Positions 43,801 to 54,760 of a DNA stretch of 64,000 bases are shown in pieces; position 1 is the stretch's first letter; the number at the start of each line of letters is the position of its first letter. A program made the position numbers and the translations under genes. The DNA is from Endomychus coccineus (Eukaryota; Arthropoda; Insecta; Coleoptera; Endomychidae): NCBI GenBank assembly GCA_958510875.1, contig OY294070.1, forward strand, positions 11,895,631 through 11,959,630, written 5' to 3'. A model generated the notes under the pieces. That model was not told where the DNA came from. It searched no databases and saw nothing but the letters and a program-made list of their open reading frames with translations.

Positions 43801-44905
43801 TCGGACACTGAAAATGTGGAAATTTGGAGGGGTTAATAAAACTAATCATTTTTCTATATGCGTAAACGCTTTCTATTATATAAATGAACACTGGATATTT
43901 ACAGAACTGCAAGAAAATTAACCGTTTGGCGAAGAGAAGAAAGCACGTATTTCCATTTTCAGCTACTTTTCTGAGCGTATATAAAAGCTTTGTTCGGAAT
44001 ATTGATAATAATGGATAGACCAGAAACCAGAATATATAAGAAATTCACAAGTTGTCAATGGGAATCGCTTGTGTATTGGTTGTTGGCTGGTGTCAATCCT
44101 ACAGCTTCAATAGTATCGAAGTGGAAACCTTTAGAAATTCGCATACTAATTCTGGTCAAGTCAAGTAACCATCATCAAAGTGAACTAAATTATTAGAAAT
44201 CAACCTTCTGTTGTTATTATTGTGTGATACAGTTTCTTGAGTAACTGGCTAACGCCGACTTTCCACCATTATTTTAATACAGATGGGCAAAATGTTCTTT
44301 ATACCGAGTTACAACGTTCTTTCTAGTCTGGCCAATATAGCATTTTGAACACGACTCAATCGATTTTCTAAATCCCGGATTTTTCGAAATCGGAAACTAT
44401 CAAAGGTGGTTGCTTAAACGGTTTTTTAGCTTGGATGATAAGTGAAATGTTTGCATTTTATTGAACCACTATACCTTCAAATAGTTCAATAGTTTCAGTT
44501 ATCCATTCAATAATTAATAAATTCCATAATGTGTTTTCTAAATTTGCAATTCAACCAGTTTATATAAGAACAAGCTTAAAAAACCGTTTTAGCAACACCT
44601 TCGATTAAGTTTCTGACCTCGAAAAATCTGGGATTTTTTTGATCTGTCAAAACCACGGTTATCCGAAAACCGGTTATTCGGTTAACCGAAAAACCGGTTT
44701 CGGTTGCCAGCACTAGTATTTACACAGTCACATTTTGATTCCTAATTTAGTTTTCCCTGATGATGGCTACTTGGTAGCTGAAAGGTAATTTTAATTGTTA
44801 AGGATAATTGCTTTTCACTAATCTTATATATCTTATTTGGTTATTATTAAAGCCTGCTGTGTTGTAATTAATGATGATACCCCGTACATTCCATCAAAGA
44901 TTTCA
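43801..44905. other. Intergenic; decayed terminal motif
   Basis: No gene seen; the 68-codon frame at 43990-44196 has no recognisable domain. 44660-44712 is a run of nested palindromes (CCGGTTATTCGG, GGTTAACC, CCGGTTTCGG). 44757-44790 is described separately. Confidence 0.4.
44757..44790 (+). ncRNA. Possible degenerate hammerhead-like motif
   Basis: CUGAUGA, an unpaired U, GGCUAC-UUG-GUAGC with a 5-bp stem, then UGAAAGG. The GAAAC box is off by one base and no stem I or III pairs well, so activity is doubtful. It resembles PLE pLTR motifs elsewhere in the window. Confidence 0.25.
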
Positions 44906-46234
44906 CTAATCCATTGTTTGTTCCCGCAGCAATTCCAACCGATCTTCATCCGTTCTCCTTTTATATTTTTTGAGGTACCCAAAAATACGTACGCCTACAT
45001 CCGAAATTGATATTATCAAAATTAAACAACATATGACAATCAATATGGTCATATTATAAGATGATGGTTGTGTTGTTCCCAACGACTGAGGAAGTAATGT
45101 CGTATAATTCTCTCTGTGCACTTCCTCATTTCGATTTATTTTAGCAACGAGTGCTGTAGTAATGTTCACAGAACTTTTCGATATTTTGGGAGTTGTATGT
45201 TCCGTGGTTGTTGAGAAAGTTGATGTATCGAAGTTGTCAAGACCACCAGGAACGCAACAGATACCTCCAGGTTGATGGGAGCAAGCTCCAGGTCGCAAGA
45301 GGGCCACATGGTGATTTTGTAGATATTTCAACATTTCTTGCACGTTATGGCAAAATATAGGATTGTTTTCGAAAGCTAGGAGATGCAGAGAAGGCAAACT
45401 CGATACTAGGGGGACATATTTGATATTAGTGATCTTATTCCCACTCAGTACCAGGACATGTAGATTAATCAAAGATTTGAATAGATTGTCGTCAATTTCT
45501 GTCAATTTGTTATAAGATATATTCAAATTTGTGAGGGAAATTAAGCGAGAAAATGCATCGAATGGTATCTTCGATAACATGTTTTCTCCAAGATTCAAAC
45601 TGTTGAGTTTGGACGGTTGTTTGAGTGTTTCAAACGAAATGTTCACTATTTGGTTGTGACTCAAATTTAATTCGTTCAAATTACAGAATCTCCATAACCA
45701 ATTTACGCCAGTGAGCCTGTTATGAGACAAGTCCAAGATCGAGATATTGTTGTGTTCATCGACATGACAATTGTCTAAAGTGGTAAAATTATTATGCCCC
45801 AAATTAAGATGTTGCAACTTCTGAATTCTTGTGAGATTCACATAAGTTAAAGAATTGTCGCTCAAATCGATATGTTCGATGGCATATGCCGTTATATTGA
45901 TGTTGGTCAAACGCAGATTGTTCAAATATAACACTTGTAGTGCCGTGGCCTTCGCGAACGCATCTTCGTCTATGGTCGTCAAATCGTTGACCACGCGAAC
46001 GACTCGCACACTGCTGATTTTAAAACACGCCTGATCGATGAAATTGGTGGTTAATATGCCGTCTGGTAGTAGCGGAAGTTGTATATCGCAGCATTCGTAA
46101 CACGTATACAATTCGGAAAGAACTTTTGTGATCTGTTTGCAACCTCTTTCTCCTGTAGAAAACATTTGACATGCCCAGGCGCTGATTATGGCCACGATGA
46201 AGAACATCAGTCTGGTGACATCGTGAGGTTTCAT
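44906..46234 (-). CDS. LRR single-pass membrane protein, paralog 1
   Basis: 442 residues. Signal peptide MKPHDVTRLMFFIVAIISAW, then an N-terminal Cys-rich cap (CQMF...GC...CYECCDIQL, about 22-55). LRRs run from about 85 to 310 with typical LxxLxLxxNxL units (LQVLYLNNLRLTNINI, LQHLNLGHNNFTTL, LNELNLSHNQIVNI, LTNLNISYNKLTEI). A Cys-flanked C-terminal cap follows (NPIFCHNVQEML...PGAC...CC). Then come a Ser/Thr-rich stalk, a transmembrane helix at about 395-418 (MTILIVICCLILIISI) and a short basic/acidic cytoplasmic tail. Many NxT/NxS sites suggest glycosylation. It is expected at the cell surface; partner and role are unknown. The ATG at 46234 is directly preceded by TTTTTTTCAG, a splice acceptor, so a 5' UTR exon lies upstream. 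Close paralog of 51927-53246. No stop or frameshift. Confidence 0.9.
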   Translation of the reverse strand: MKPHDVTRLMFFIVAIISAWACQMFSTGERGCKQITKVLSELYTCYECCDIQLPLLPDGILTTNFIDQACFKISSVRVVRVVNDLTTIDEDAFAKATALQVLYLNNLRLTNINITAYAIEHIDLSDNSLTYVNLTRIQKLQHLNLGHNNFTTLDNCHVDEHNNISILDLSHNRLTGVNWLWRFCNLNELNLSHNQIVNISFETLKQPSKLNSLNLGENMLSKIPFDAFSRLISLTNLNISYNKLTEIDDNLFKSLINLHVLVLSGNKITNIKYVPLVSSLPSLHLLAFENNPIFCHNVQEMLKYLQNHHVALLRPGACSHQPGGICCVPGGLDNFDTSTFSTTTEHTTPKISKSSVNITTALVAKINRNEEVHRENYTTLLPQSLGTTQPSSYNMTILIVICCLILIISISDVGVRIFGYLKKYKRRTDEDRLELLREQTMD

Positions 46235-46368
46235 CTGAAAAAAAATCGATACTGTAAATATTCTTAATCAGTTTTGTCACAGATGGATACAAATACTTTC
46301 TATTGATGCATTTTATAGTGCTATACCAAATGAATTTGATAGTGGTGGAACAGGAAAATAACAGCATA

Positions 46369-46927
46369 CCAGGGCAAACTGAAAAGTCTCTGAAAAATTA
46401 AACAAGGAATGATTTATTTGGTCTAAACTTATTTTATTTCTCAACATAATCTCCTTGAAACCCGATACACTTCGTCCAAAGTTTTTCTAATTTTTCGATC
46501 CTTTCCAAATAATACCATTTCGGAAATCCTTCAAAATAGGCGTTCGTTTTTGTGATGACCTCATCGTTGGAACCAAATCTGTTTCCGCCGAGCCATTTAT
46601 CAAGTTTGGGAATGGACAAAAATCACAGGGGGCCAAATCTGGAGAATATGATGTGACTGCCGACCTGTGAGCCGGTGCGTTGTTCTGGTGGAAGAGCACT
46701 TTTTTATTAGCCAAATGCGGCCACTTTCGCTTCAAATCGGCGTCAAACCGATCCAACAGCTCTGAATAATATACGCTGGTGATCGTTTTGCCCTTTTCAA
46801 GGTAATCGATATGGACGATACCGTGTGCATTCGAAAAAACTGTTGCCATGACTTTGTTGGCCGATAAACTGGTGTGTTGTGATGGATACATGTTTCGTTC
46901 ACGATTACATCGCTTGAACGTCGCCAA
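46369..46927 (-). pseudogene. mariner-family transposase, C-terminal part
   Basis: Mobile-element copy on the minus strand, the longest of three related ones (others at 49442-49695 and 58860-60975). The low-coordinate end is the 3' TIR (CAGGGCAAACTGAAAAGTC near 46370). It reads RPHLA-type ADLKRKWPHLANKKVLFHQN NAPAHRS, then, after a gap and frameshift, YSPDLAPCDF, LDKWLGGNRFGSNDEVITKT and YYLERIEKLEKLWTKCIGFQ ending GDYVEK. Both visible catalytic positions are lost: the family's WDAHG Asp is SNAHG here, and HQDNAPAH is HQNNAPAH. The N-terminal HTH half is absent. This is a dead DD34D-type mariner. Confidence 0.88.
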
Positions 46928-47475
46928 ACACTCGTGTAGTCAAAGTATATAAAAAAAGTAGAGTAGTGTCCGCTTATTTCAGGTGTTGTTTCCCAAGCCT
47001 CTTTCCACTGACTATCATCTGTGCCTACTTGATCCCTGCAGTAGCTAGTTATACTCATAATGTGTAGAATTGGGTTAAAAATAATGGTAAGGGGGTAGAG
47101 AAATCACTTCGTTGGCCATATTTTCTAGATATTATAATTAGGGGCTATACATATAATGGTTCTGGCTTATTCATTCAAGATCGACAACAGTGGTTTCGTC
47201 TTCGACTCGGGATAATTTTCAAAATATTCGCCATCTCGAAAAATTTTCCGGTAATAATTTTGCACGTGGGATATTATAAGTGAAAATTGTTTTGTCTACA
47301 AATTGAGTTCACGGAATTTTCCTGTAGTCCTGTAGGAAATAAGGCAGAAAGTAAAAAAAAAAATCGGATTTTGCATTTTAACATTTCTAAAGATCATTTT
47401 AGCATTTCTAATTTCAGGAGCTATAATAATTAAAGTAAGAAAAAATGCCCTGATATAGGCAAAATTTATCAATCG
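46928..47475. other. Intergenic, no gene seen
   Basis: AT-rich spacer between the mariner remnant and the tandem repeats, no motif recognised. Confidence 0.4.
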
Positions 47476-48215
47476 GGGATTTTTGGGGTCGCAGATAACG
47501 ATTCCGGTGCCTGAGTTGAACTACAACGCACCTGAGGCTCAGTACTATCGTCGTCTTCAGGAAATTCGCAGAAATAACTTCTGCACAGGAATAAAACCTG
47601 TTAGGTTAGGTTCTCTTGAGCATACGGATCAAATTAATTTGAAAAATCGTGTTCAGCTGCCTCAAAAAAACCATGGGAAACGAATTGGGTTGCATTTCAG
47701 AACATATTAAAAAATAATTCATGGAAATGACCTAGATCATCAGGGTATCTTGACTACCAGGTGACTATTTAGGTTCATGGTCACAACTGGCAACCTCAAA
47801 AGAACCTCCATCACAAGTTTCATCCCATTCCAAACGATAATTTCACGAATTCCCTGGTGACGACAATAGTACCAGGATGCTCTGAGCCCCAGGTGCGTCA
47901 TTGTTCGCATCTGGTACCGGAATCGGCCCCAAAAACCCCCGAGATACGAATTTGATTGCATTTCAGAGCATATTAAAAAACAATTCATGGAGTTGACGTA
48001 GGTCATCAGGGTATCCTGCCAACCAGGTAAGTATTGAGTGTCATGGTCATGATCCGTATGCTCAAGAGAACCTCCCTAACAGGTTCCATTCTTTTGCAGA
48101 AGGTATTTCTGCCAATTCCCTGGAGATGACGATAGTACCAGGATGTCCTGAGACCCAGGTGCGTCTTAGTTCAAATCTGTCACCGGAATCATGATCAGCA
48201 AAAACCACCGAGTAA
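47476..48215. repeat. Tandem/inverted repeat array with the GTCGC...CGATTC module
   Basis: Two direct units of about 264 bp start with CGAATTGGGTTGCATTTCAG (47680) and CGAATTTGATTGCATTTCAG (47944). Each contains CATCAGGGTATC, ACCAGGTGACTA/ACCAGGTAAGTA, a GGTTC...GAACCTCC segment and TAGTACCAGGATG. An inverted partial unit lies at 47485-47660 (GTCGCAGATAACGATTCCGG; CTTGAGCATACGGATCA). Unit ends carry CCGGAATC...CAAAAACCCCCGAG, the module shared with loci at 25, 54 and 59-60 kb. Confidence 0.7.
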
Positions 48216-49441
48216 GTGATGGTGGCCTATTTTGGCTATATTCAGCCATTTTTTCAACATTTTTAATATTATCTCTTAAAAATGCATTCAAAAAGATGCA
48301 TTTTCCTTTGTAGAAATGCTAAAATGCACATTAGGAAAAAAAATGGTGACATTTTTTCTAAATGACTTCTTGAATCGATTGAAAAAAATTATTTTAATCG
48401 GTTCATCCGATTTTTTTTCGACCTTTCCTGCTCCATTTCCTCGACTACTGTACGACATACAGTTCTCGTGCGGAAAATCAAACCACAAAACCTTTTGATA
48501 TTCCCAAAAATGGCCAAGGAAGGAGCTGGTCACATGCCTCGCAAACGATTAAAAAAAAAGCTTCGTTCACACAAACTTTTACAGATTTACTGTGTACTAT
48601 ATGTGGTTTTCCAAGTAAACGCTTCATCTTAATACCTCTTGTTGGCCAATATAGCAGTCAGTGACTTCTATGAAAAACTATTTTAACCCAAGCAAGTTTA
48701 ATTAGACAGCCTGTCGCCCACTGGAACCTGTCACAACTGACAAGAGACGTACGTTTCTATAGTCGACACGGGATAACGTAGATCTGTAGAACTTAGAAGT
48801 AGTGCTTGCTCATTAATTCAGCCGTCTTGTAGAGCCTCACAGTTATTAACGAAAGCCAATGAGAACGCTGTGTCTATTTACTAGGCTGCTTTGTTTCATT
48901 TCTCGTACGATGCTCGATTGTCTTGCCACCTCTTCTTCTTATAACCCCTTCCCAGAACCGAAGTAAAACCACGGCTGTCTTGTTAAATGTTCGTTAATCA
49001 AACAGGAAGGAACTTAACGTTGAAAATTGAAATGTCTACGTGTCGTGTGACAACAATACATCTAGTGACACTTCCTAGAATTAACTATGATTGAATTAGA
49101 CCCATCCTCGTTATTGTCCCATTTCTAGTGTTCGAAGAAATGGATACCAAGGTTAAAATCATAAATACGGAGGCAACGCCAAAATTCCCGGCCGGACAGC
49201 AGAGACGTTTTACCCAATATGCCCACAAGGTCATGGCCTAGGACCCGTTTTAGATAAGGGCCCATAAACACTAACAAATAATATACAAAATTTGGAAAAA
49301 AAATATTTGTTTGCTCATAATAATTAATTGAAATTACTATAGCCAGGCATGGCGGAGCGAGTAGTGACAAATAGCACGCACTATCAATGTCAATCAGAAA
49401 CGAAGGAATTTACTATTTTAAGATCGAAACAAGAGCATATA
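48216..49441. other. Intergenic, no gene supported
   Basis: Only short frames open on both strands, without motifs. No terminal repeats identified. Confidence 0.4.
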
Positions 49442-49695
49442 CGAGGGCAAGGGGGAAAATCACTGAAAAATGACACAAGGAATGATTTATTTAGTCAAAA
49501 CTTCTTTTATTTCTCAATATAATCTCCTTATAGGTCAATACACTTCTCAATACACAATCTTTCGAAATAGGCGTTTGTTTCACCGATGACCTCATCGTTG
49601 GAGCCAAATCTCTTTCCGCCGAGTCATTTATTCAAGTTTGGAAATAAACACAGGGGGCCAAATCTGGAGAATATGGTGGATGGTGCTGCCGAATG
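49442..49695 (-). repeat. mariner 3'-end fragment (second copy)
   Basis: Homologous to 46369-46640: AGGGCAAGGGGGAAAATCACTG, AAGGAATGATTTATTTAG, GATGACCTCATCGTTGGAGC and AGGGGGCCAAATCTGGAGAATATG. Only the transposase C-terminus and TIR remain, with stops. Confidence 0.8.
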
Positions 49696-49729
49696 CTGTT
49701 TGGATACACATACATTTTTTGATTTAATA

Positions 49730-50422
49730 GAAAATGTTTACGTATTTTTGTCTGCTTCAACACAGGCCCATATTGGAGGACAGTACAAGATGGTCATCTC
49801 GTCATGAAGCAGTGAGAGCCCTCAAAATGGCTCAAAAGATGTTAGAGATGCGCTAAACATTTTGTCAAGAGATTCGTCCCAAAAAAATTGGTCAAATAGA
49901 AGCTGGGCAGTTGGAGAGAAAAATTAAAACTCAAACGTTCAACATAATCATTGTGTTATGGGACAACATTTTAAGCCGGTTCAATGCAGCATACCTATGA
50001 TTCCAAGATCCATCAACTTCGTTTAATATGACAGTGGAATTTTTTTCTTCCTTAGAAAAATATATTCAGCATTTGAGAGAAAGTTTTCAAGATACCGAAA
50101 AGAGGCTAGGTTAACATCGCTAAATCAAGAGTATCAAGATGCCACGAAAAGGAACTGGAAGTGAAAAACATTTTGCGATGAAGGTGTTGAAGAAGAAATT
50201 TTACTGAAGGAAAAGGATCATTTTCGTATCAAAGTATTTTTTGTGATCTGTGATACTCTAATTGGAAAATAGAATTTCGTTGCTTTTTGAAAGTTCCCTG
50301 ATATGAAACAATTATATTTTTATTTTTAGTACACTTCAAAATAAATGGTAGCCTTTAAAAATGTTCTTTTAGTTTTAATTTTTTGATAATGAGATCAAGC
50401 AGGATAATACGAGCCGCCACTG
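49730..50422 (+). pseudogene. hAT transposase fragment with right terminus
   Basis: Plus-strand remnant of the zinc-finger-MYM-type-1-like hAT group. Readable pieces in order: NILSRDSSQKNWSNR, LCHHFKP-type MGQHFKPVQCS, IFFFLRKIYSAFERKFSRYRK, SLNQEYQDATKRNWK, then KTFCDEGVEEEILLKEKDHF RIKVFFVICDTL. Stops and frameshifts are frequent. 50409-50422 (ACGAGCCGCCACTG) is a hAT right terminus identical to that of the element at 12577-14243. No left terminus was found, because mariner debris replaces it near 49700. Confidence 0.75.
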
Positions 50423-51379
50423 CCTGGAGGCGAACGATTTTATAATATTTGGCCTTAACGGCCTATTGCTTATTCCTACGTTCTTATTATGTCAGTTATG
50501 TTATGGAGAATTCGTTTGTATGTAATATAATATAATAAATTGTGTAAAAGTTCATAGTTCATCTACATTCTCGTGGCAACGTTGATTCAGGAGACAGCTA
50601 TCAACGTTTCATGTTTATCACTAGAATAAAAGATATGTTTATGATAACTTTTGGACTGATGCACAGCGAAATGTTAACATCTCGCTGCTGATGCATCGAT
50701 GAATAATTCTTTTAATGATTCGCTGCCAGTTTTATTTCAAAGGTTCATTTAATTCAAACGTTCGTTTTGATTACTAGACAATTCAAATCATTCTCAAATA
50801 TTGGGATACTCGGTAAGAGAATTTCACACCGAAGAAAAATTAGTTTAAAATAATTTCAATGTGATATTATTTGACATTTTGTCATGAAAATATGAGACAT
50901 TACGAAGGAATGCCATAATTTTGTTGTTTTGTTATGTATTGTATCACTCTCAAACTCATTTGTTAAACGTCAAAAAATATACATATATATAAATACATTG
51001 GTCAAAAATGGTCGGTGTGAAATTCTCTCTACAACCTATCTCTTGTAGTCGCTGCTCTACAACCAAAAATGAAAAAGCATCAGAGGACGCCAAAGATGCC
51101 AAAAATGAATTGTATCTTTTCCGACGCGACAGTGGAAATATGAAAGTTGTAGAGCCGAAAAAAAATACAAGATTATACAGGTGTCCCATACTTAGCCTGT
51201 CAAACTTCACCAGCCGCTTCTACGACCAAATTTTTGTAACGGAGTTAAGACAGCAGCGATTCTGTGTAATCTGCAAAGATGACTTGTCCTGCAGCTTCGA
51301 CTCTTTGTGGATGGATACGGAGGTTTCTGTATTTCGTATAGTCTTATCGTTTGAGAGTAGCGCTACTAATTTCTATTCG
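50423..51379. other. Intergenic; unassigned frame 51008-51391
   Basis: A 127-codon plus-strand frame (51008-51391; SCSRCSTTKNEKASEDAKDA, RFCVICKDDLSCSFD) has two CxxC-like pairs but no recognised family. It abuts the LINE fragment at 51380 and might be its upstream part. Evidence is weak. 50423-51000 shows nothing. Confidence 0.3.
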
Positions 51380-51680
51380 CCTTGGAAATAAGCGTCGCTT
51401 CAAAACAAACAACGTACTGTCGTTGGCGCGGTAACTCATGTCTGGAGACCAGGACAAAATATGTTGGAGCAAGAAATATGTACAATGAAACAACAAACGC
51501 TTCGAAAGAGGCATCCAAAATAAGATCGAAGCTTACCGAATGGCCGAATGGCTCACGTTCGTTTTGGACTTTCGCCAAAGCAATTGGTAGGAAATTCAAT
51601 TCCAGTTCATTCCTTCCCCTAACCAAACTTGATGGTACCCTGGTTCACAGTTCACCATTCGATAGTAAATAAAATCAGAA
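51380..51680 (+). pseudogene. LINE linker fragment
   Basis: Plus strand, reads ETTNASKEASKIRSKLTEWP NGSRSFWTFAKAIGRKFNSSS and LPPLTxxDGTLV-type FLPLTKLDGTLVHSSPFDSK. This matches the stretch between endonuclease and RT in common insect LINEs (GSRSFWSLAKAV). Truncated at both ends, about 250 bp downstream of the stop of LRR paralog 2 on the opposite strand. Confidence 0.65.
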
Positions 51681-51926
51681 AACGGCTTCCTACAGCGTAC
51701 AAGGAATAACTAATAAATATAACACTCCAAACTTGAAAGAAGACAAAGTCGTTAAAAATTTCATTAAAAATTTAATTTTTTCCTTTCCGTTTTATCCAAT
51801 TCTACCTATTGTTAATTACATAATTATTAATTCTTCTTCTCCACTCGTATTCCATTCCTCCGACGTTTTACTTTCCATCGTTCTTGCTGTTTGAATTCTA
51901 GAAATCCAGTTTGGATTTCCAATATC

Positions 51927-53246
51927 CTATAGATCCATAACTTCTGCCTGTATCAATTCCAAATGATCGTCCTCGAACGTGCTTCTATTCTTAATGATAC
52001 AACTGAAAATTCGCAAGCCAAAATTCAAAACTTCCACCACCAAAATGAAACTACAAATCACAATCAAAATGATTACATTCCCTGCTGATGATTGTGCATT
52101 CTCCAACGCCTGAGGAGGCCTATATTGGGGCGTTGTAACAGGTTGATTTAAATCAGAAGCAAGTGTCTTAGTAACGCTAACATGACCAGATGGAGCTTTG
52201 GTTGTTGTATATAAGACGTCACTTCGAATCTTCGATATATCGTTGCGGTTCGGACCACCAGGAAAGCAACAGATACCTCCAGCTTGATGGGAGCAAGCTC
52301 CAGGTCGCAAGAGGCCCACGTGGTGATGTTGTAGATATAACAACATTTCTTGCGCGTTATGGCAAAATATAGGATTGTTGTCGAAACCTAGGAGATGCAG
52401 AGATGGCATACTCGATACTAAGGGAACATACTTGATATACGTGATCTTATTCCCACTTATCACCAGGACATGCAGATTAATCAATGACTTGAATAGATTG
52501 TCGTCAAGTGCTGTCAATCTGTTATAGGATATATTCAAATTTGTTAGGGAAGGTAAGCTAGAAAATGCATCAGATGATATCTTCGAGATCAAATTTTCCC
52601 CAAGTTCCAAAACTCTGATTTTGGATAGTTGTTTGAGAGCTTCGAACGGAATATACACAATTTGGTTGTGACTCAAATATAATTCGGTCAAATTTGAGAA
52701 TCGCAACACTGAATTTATTCCTGTGAGGCTATTATAAGATACGTCCAAGATGGAGATGTTGTTATCTTCGTCAAAATGACAATTATCTAGAGTTCTGAAA
52801 TTGTTACGTCCCAAATTGAGATGTTCCAGCTTCTGGATTCTCGTCAGATTCACATAAGTTAAAGAATTGTTATTCAGATCGATACGCTCGATGGTATATG
52901 CCGTTATATTGATGTTGGTTAAACGCAGATTGTTCAAATACAGCACTTGCATTTTCGTGGCCTTGGCGAACGCATCTTCTTCTATGGTTGTCAAATTGTT
53001 CACCACGCGAACAACTCGCACACTGCTGATTTTAAAACAAGATTGATTGATGAAATTGTTGGTTAATATGCCATGTGGTAGTTCCCAAAGTTGTATATCG
53101 CAACACTCGTAACAAACGTAGAATTCTGACGTGACGTTTGTTATCTGCTCGCAGCCTTTGTCACCGGTGGAAAACGTGTAACATGTCCAGGCGTTTGTTA
53201 TGGTCCCGATGAACAACAATAGTAGGAAAACATTGTGAAGTTCCAT
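51927..53246 (-). CDS. LRR single-pass membrane protein, paralog 2
   Basis: 439 residues from the ATG at 53246. An upstream in-frame ATG (53264) is rejected because the bases between them are TTTTCTTTCAG, a splice acceptor, matching the acceptor before paralog 1's start. Signal peptide MELHNVFLLLLFIGTITNAW; Cys-rich N-cap (CYTFSTGDKGC...CYECCDIQL); LRRs about 83-308 (MQVLYLNNLRLTNINI, LEHLNLGRNNFRTL, LTELYLSHNQIVYI, LTNLNISYNRLTAL); C-cap (NPIFCHNAQEMLLYLQ...PGAC...CC); variable Ser/Thr/Pro stalk; transmembrane helix about 392-412 (IILIVICSFILVVEVL); short tail ending VMDL. It aligns with paralog 1 over its whole length, the stalk being most divergent. Likely a surface protein of unknown partner. 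Intact, with no neighbouring genes in an operon sense. Confidence 0.9.
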   Translation of the reverse strand: MELHNVFLLLLFIGTITNAWTCYTFSTGDKGCEQITNVTSEFYVCYECCDIQLWELPHGILTNNFINQSCFKISSVRVVRVVNNLTTIEEDAFAKATKMQVLYLNNLRLTNINITAYTIERIDLNNNSLTYVNLTRIQKLEHLNLGRNNFRTLDNCHFDEDNNISILDVSYNSLTGINSVLRFSNLTELYLSHNQIVYIPFEALKQLSKIRVLELGENLISKISSDAFSSLPSLTNLNISYNRLTALDDNLFKSLINLHVLVISGNKITYIKYVPLVSSMPSLHLLGFDNNPIFCHNAQEMLLYLQHHHVGLLRPGACSHQAGGICCFPGGPNRNDISKIRSDVLYTTTKAPSGHVSVTKTLASDLNQPVTTPQYRPPQALENAQSSAGNVIILIVICSFILVVEVLNFGLRIFSCIIKNRSTFEDDHLELIQAEVMDL

Positions 53247-53264
53247 CTGAAAGAAAATGGGCAT

Positions 53265-53780
53265 TCTGGAAAATGATTGAGAAACAATGTAATTTCATAT
53301 TTGGAGTGGTGTTAATATTATAATTTAAATACAAATTTCCTAGATGAGATAGTTTATCCAAATTAAAGAAACACATTACGAAATAAAAAAGCTGTGATCA
53401 ATTGGTCAGGTGACTTTCCTCACTCCTTAATGTTGGTTAAGTTGAATTTGGTTAAATAATTTTTATTGCTAACATAAAATTCACTGCTGAAATCGAGAAT
53501 AACAGTTCCATAAACTTTCTGGATTTGAGAATTTCTAAACAAAATAATAAACTTTCATACAATATTTATAGAAAAGACACCTTCACTGATGCAAGCATTG
53601 CCATAGAATCTTCCAGTCATATTAGTAGTCGAGGAAATAAAGCCCTAAAATAGGCCTAACCTTCCAAACTTGGCGCAGTTGGACGGATTGAGATTTGGTT
53701 TTCTGCATTCGATTCAGAAAGTGATTTAGAAAATTTGTCCGGTATTTTTCTTTTTGCAGAAAAAATTTATCCCATTTCTA
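53265..53780. other. Upstream region of LRR paralog 2
   Basis: Should contain intron and possibly the 5' UTR exon of the gene at 51927-53246. No donor or promoter could be fixed by eye. No other gene. Confidence 0.35.
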
Positions 53781-53782
53781 CG

Positions 53783-54760
53783 GCCAAAAAATGCCCTGAG
53801 GTCCCCTTGGACCTCCCCTGGGGAATCCCGGCATCCTGAAGCCCTAGATATCCATGAAATTAATAAAAAAAATATTTCTAATGTCTGTTAACTGTTCAAA
53901 AGGTGATATAAAGTTTGCTAGTGATGATTACGACTTGAAAAAACTCTTCTGCAATACTTGGTGGTACCCTGAGACCGGGTATCCACGACATCTTCTAGGA
54001 ATTTGTTAATTTTTCTTCATAAAAGTAATGTAACAAATCCTGGCTCTCGGGGGTTTTCGAAGTCGCCGATCATTACTACGACACTCACAATGTTCTGCAA
54101 ATTACCTGGAGGTGTTTCCGGGTCTCTGTGTATCTACGTCATCTTCTAGGAATTTGTTAATTTGTCTTCATAAAAGGCAATAAATTCTGGCACTCGGGGG
54201 TTTTTGAAGTCGCCGATCACGATTATGATATTCAGAAAGTTCATTCCTAGAAGATGACGTAAGATACACAGAGACCCGGACACATCCCCAAGTAATTTGC
54301 AGAACATTGTGAGTGTCATAGTCATGATCGACGACTTTGAAAACTCCCGAGAGCCAGAATTTGTTACATTTCACGAAGAAAAATTTACAAATTCCTACAA
54401 GATGACGTACATACACAGAGACCCGGTAACACCCCCAGGAAATTTGCAGAACATTGTGAGTGTCATAATCGTGATCGGTGACTTTGAATACCCCCGAGAG
54501 CCAGAATTTGTTACATTTTATGAAGAAAAATTAACAAATTCCTAAGAAGATGTCGTGGTTACATCAATAGCAACCTTTACATCATCTCTTGAACCAGTTA
54601 ACAAATATTAAAAATGATTTTTAAGTAATTTCATCGATATCTAGGAGATCAGGACTCCCAGATACCCCGAGGGTGGTCCAAGGGGACCTCAGAGAATTTT
54701 CTTGATAGCATATTCATGCTCAGCGACCCCAAAAACCCCCGAGAAACCAATTCGAGTCCG
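53783..54760. repeat. Long inverted-repeat array with GTCGC...CGATTA module
   Basis: 53783-54225 and about 54245-54695 are inverted relative to each other. Shared strings: CTGAGGTCCCCTTGGACC / GGTCCAAGGGGACCTCAG; AGTCGCCGATCACGATTATG and inverse; TAGGAATTTGTTAATTT and inverse; AGACCCGG and CCGGGTCTC. Each arm has two tandem sub-units of about 145-150 bp. 54717-54745 carries CTCAGCGACCCCAAAAACCCCCGAG. Open frames (54168-54545) are by-products. Structure fits the two arms of a foldback or long-TIR element. Confidence 0.72.

Noticed and set aside
43355..43921. Three overlapping plus-strand frames
   Set aside because: They are antisense to the R1/LOA-type LINE coding sequence or follow its base composition; no motif.
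44660..44712. Nested CCGGTT palindromes as a regulatory operator
   Set aside because: Short, low-complexity self-complementary run with no gene spacing that supports regulation.
47483..47710. 75-codon plus-strand frame
   Set aside because: Falls inside the repeat array; the sequence is repeated, not conserved as protein.
51366..51626. 86-codon minus-strand frame
   Set aside because: Antisense to the LINE linker fragment on the plus strand.
52190..52372. 60-codon plus-strand frame inside LRR paralog 2
   Set aside because: Antisense to a clearly coding LRR gene, no motif.
53246..53264. ATG at 53264 as start of LRR paralog 2
   Set aside because: The codons between it and the next ATG spell a polypyrimidine-CAG acceptor, and the paralog starts at the equivalent second ATG.
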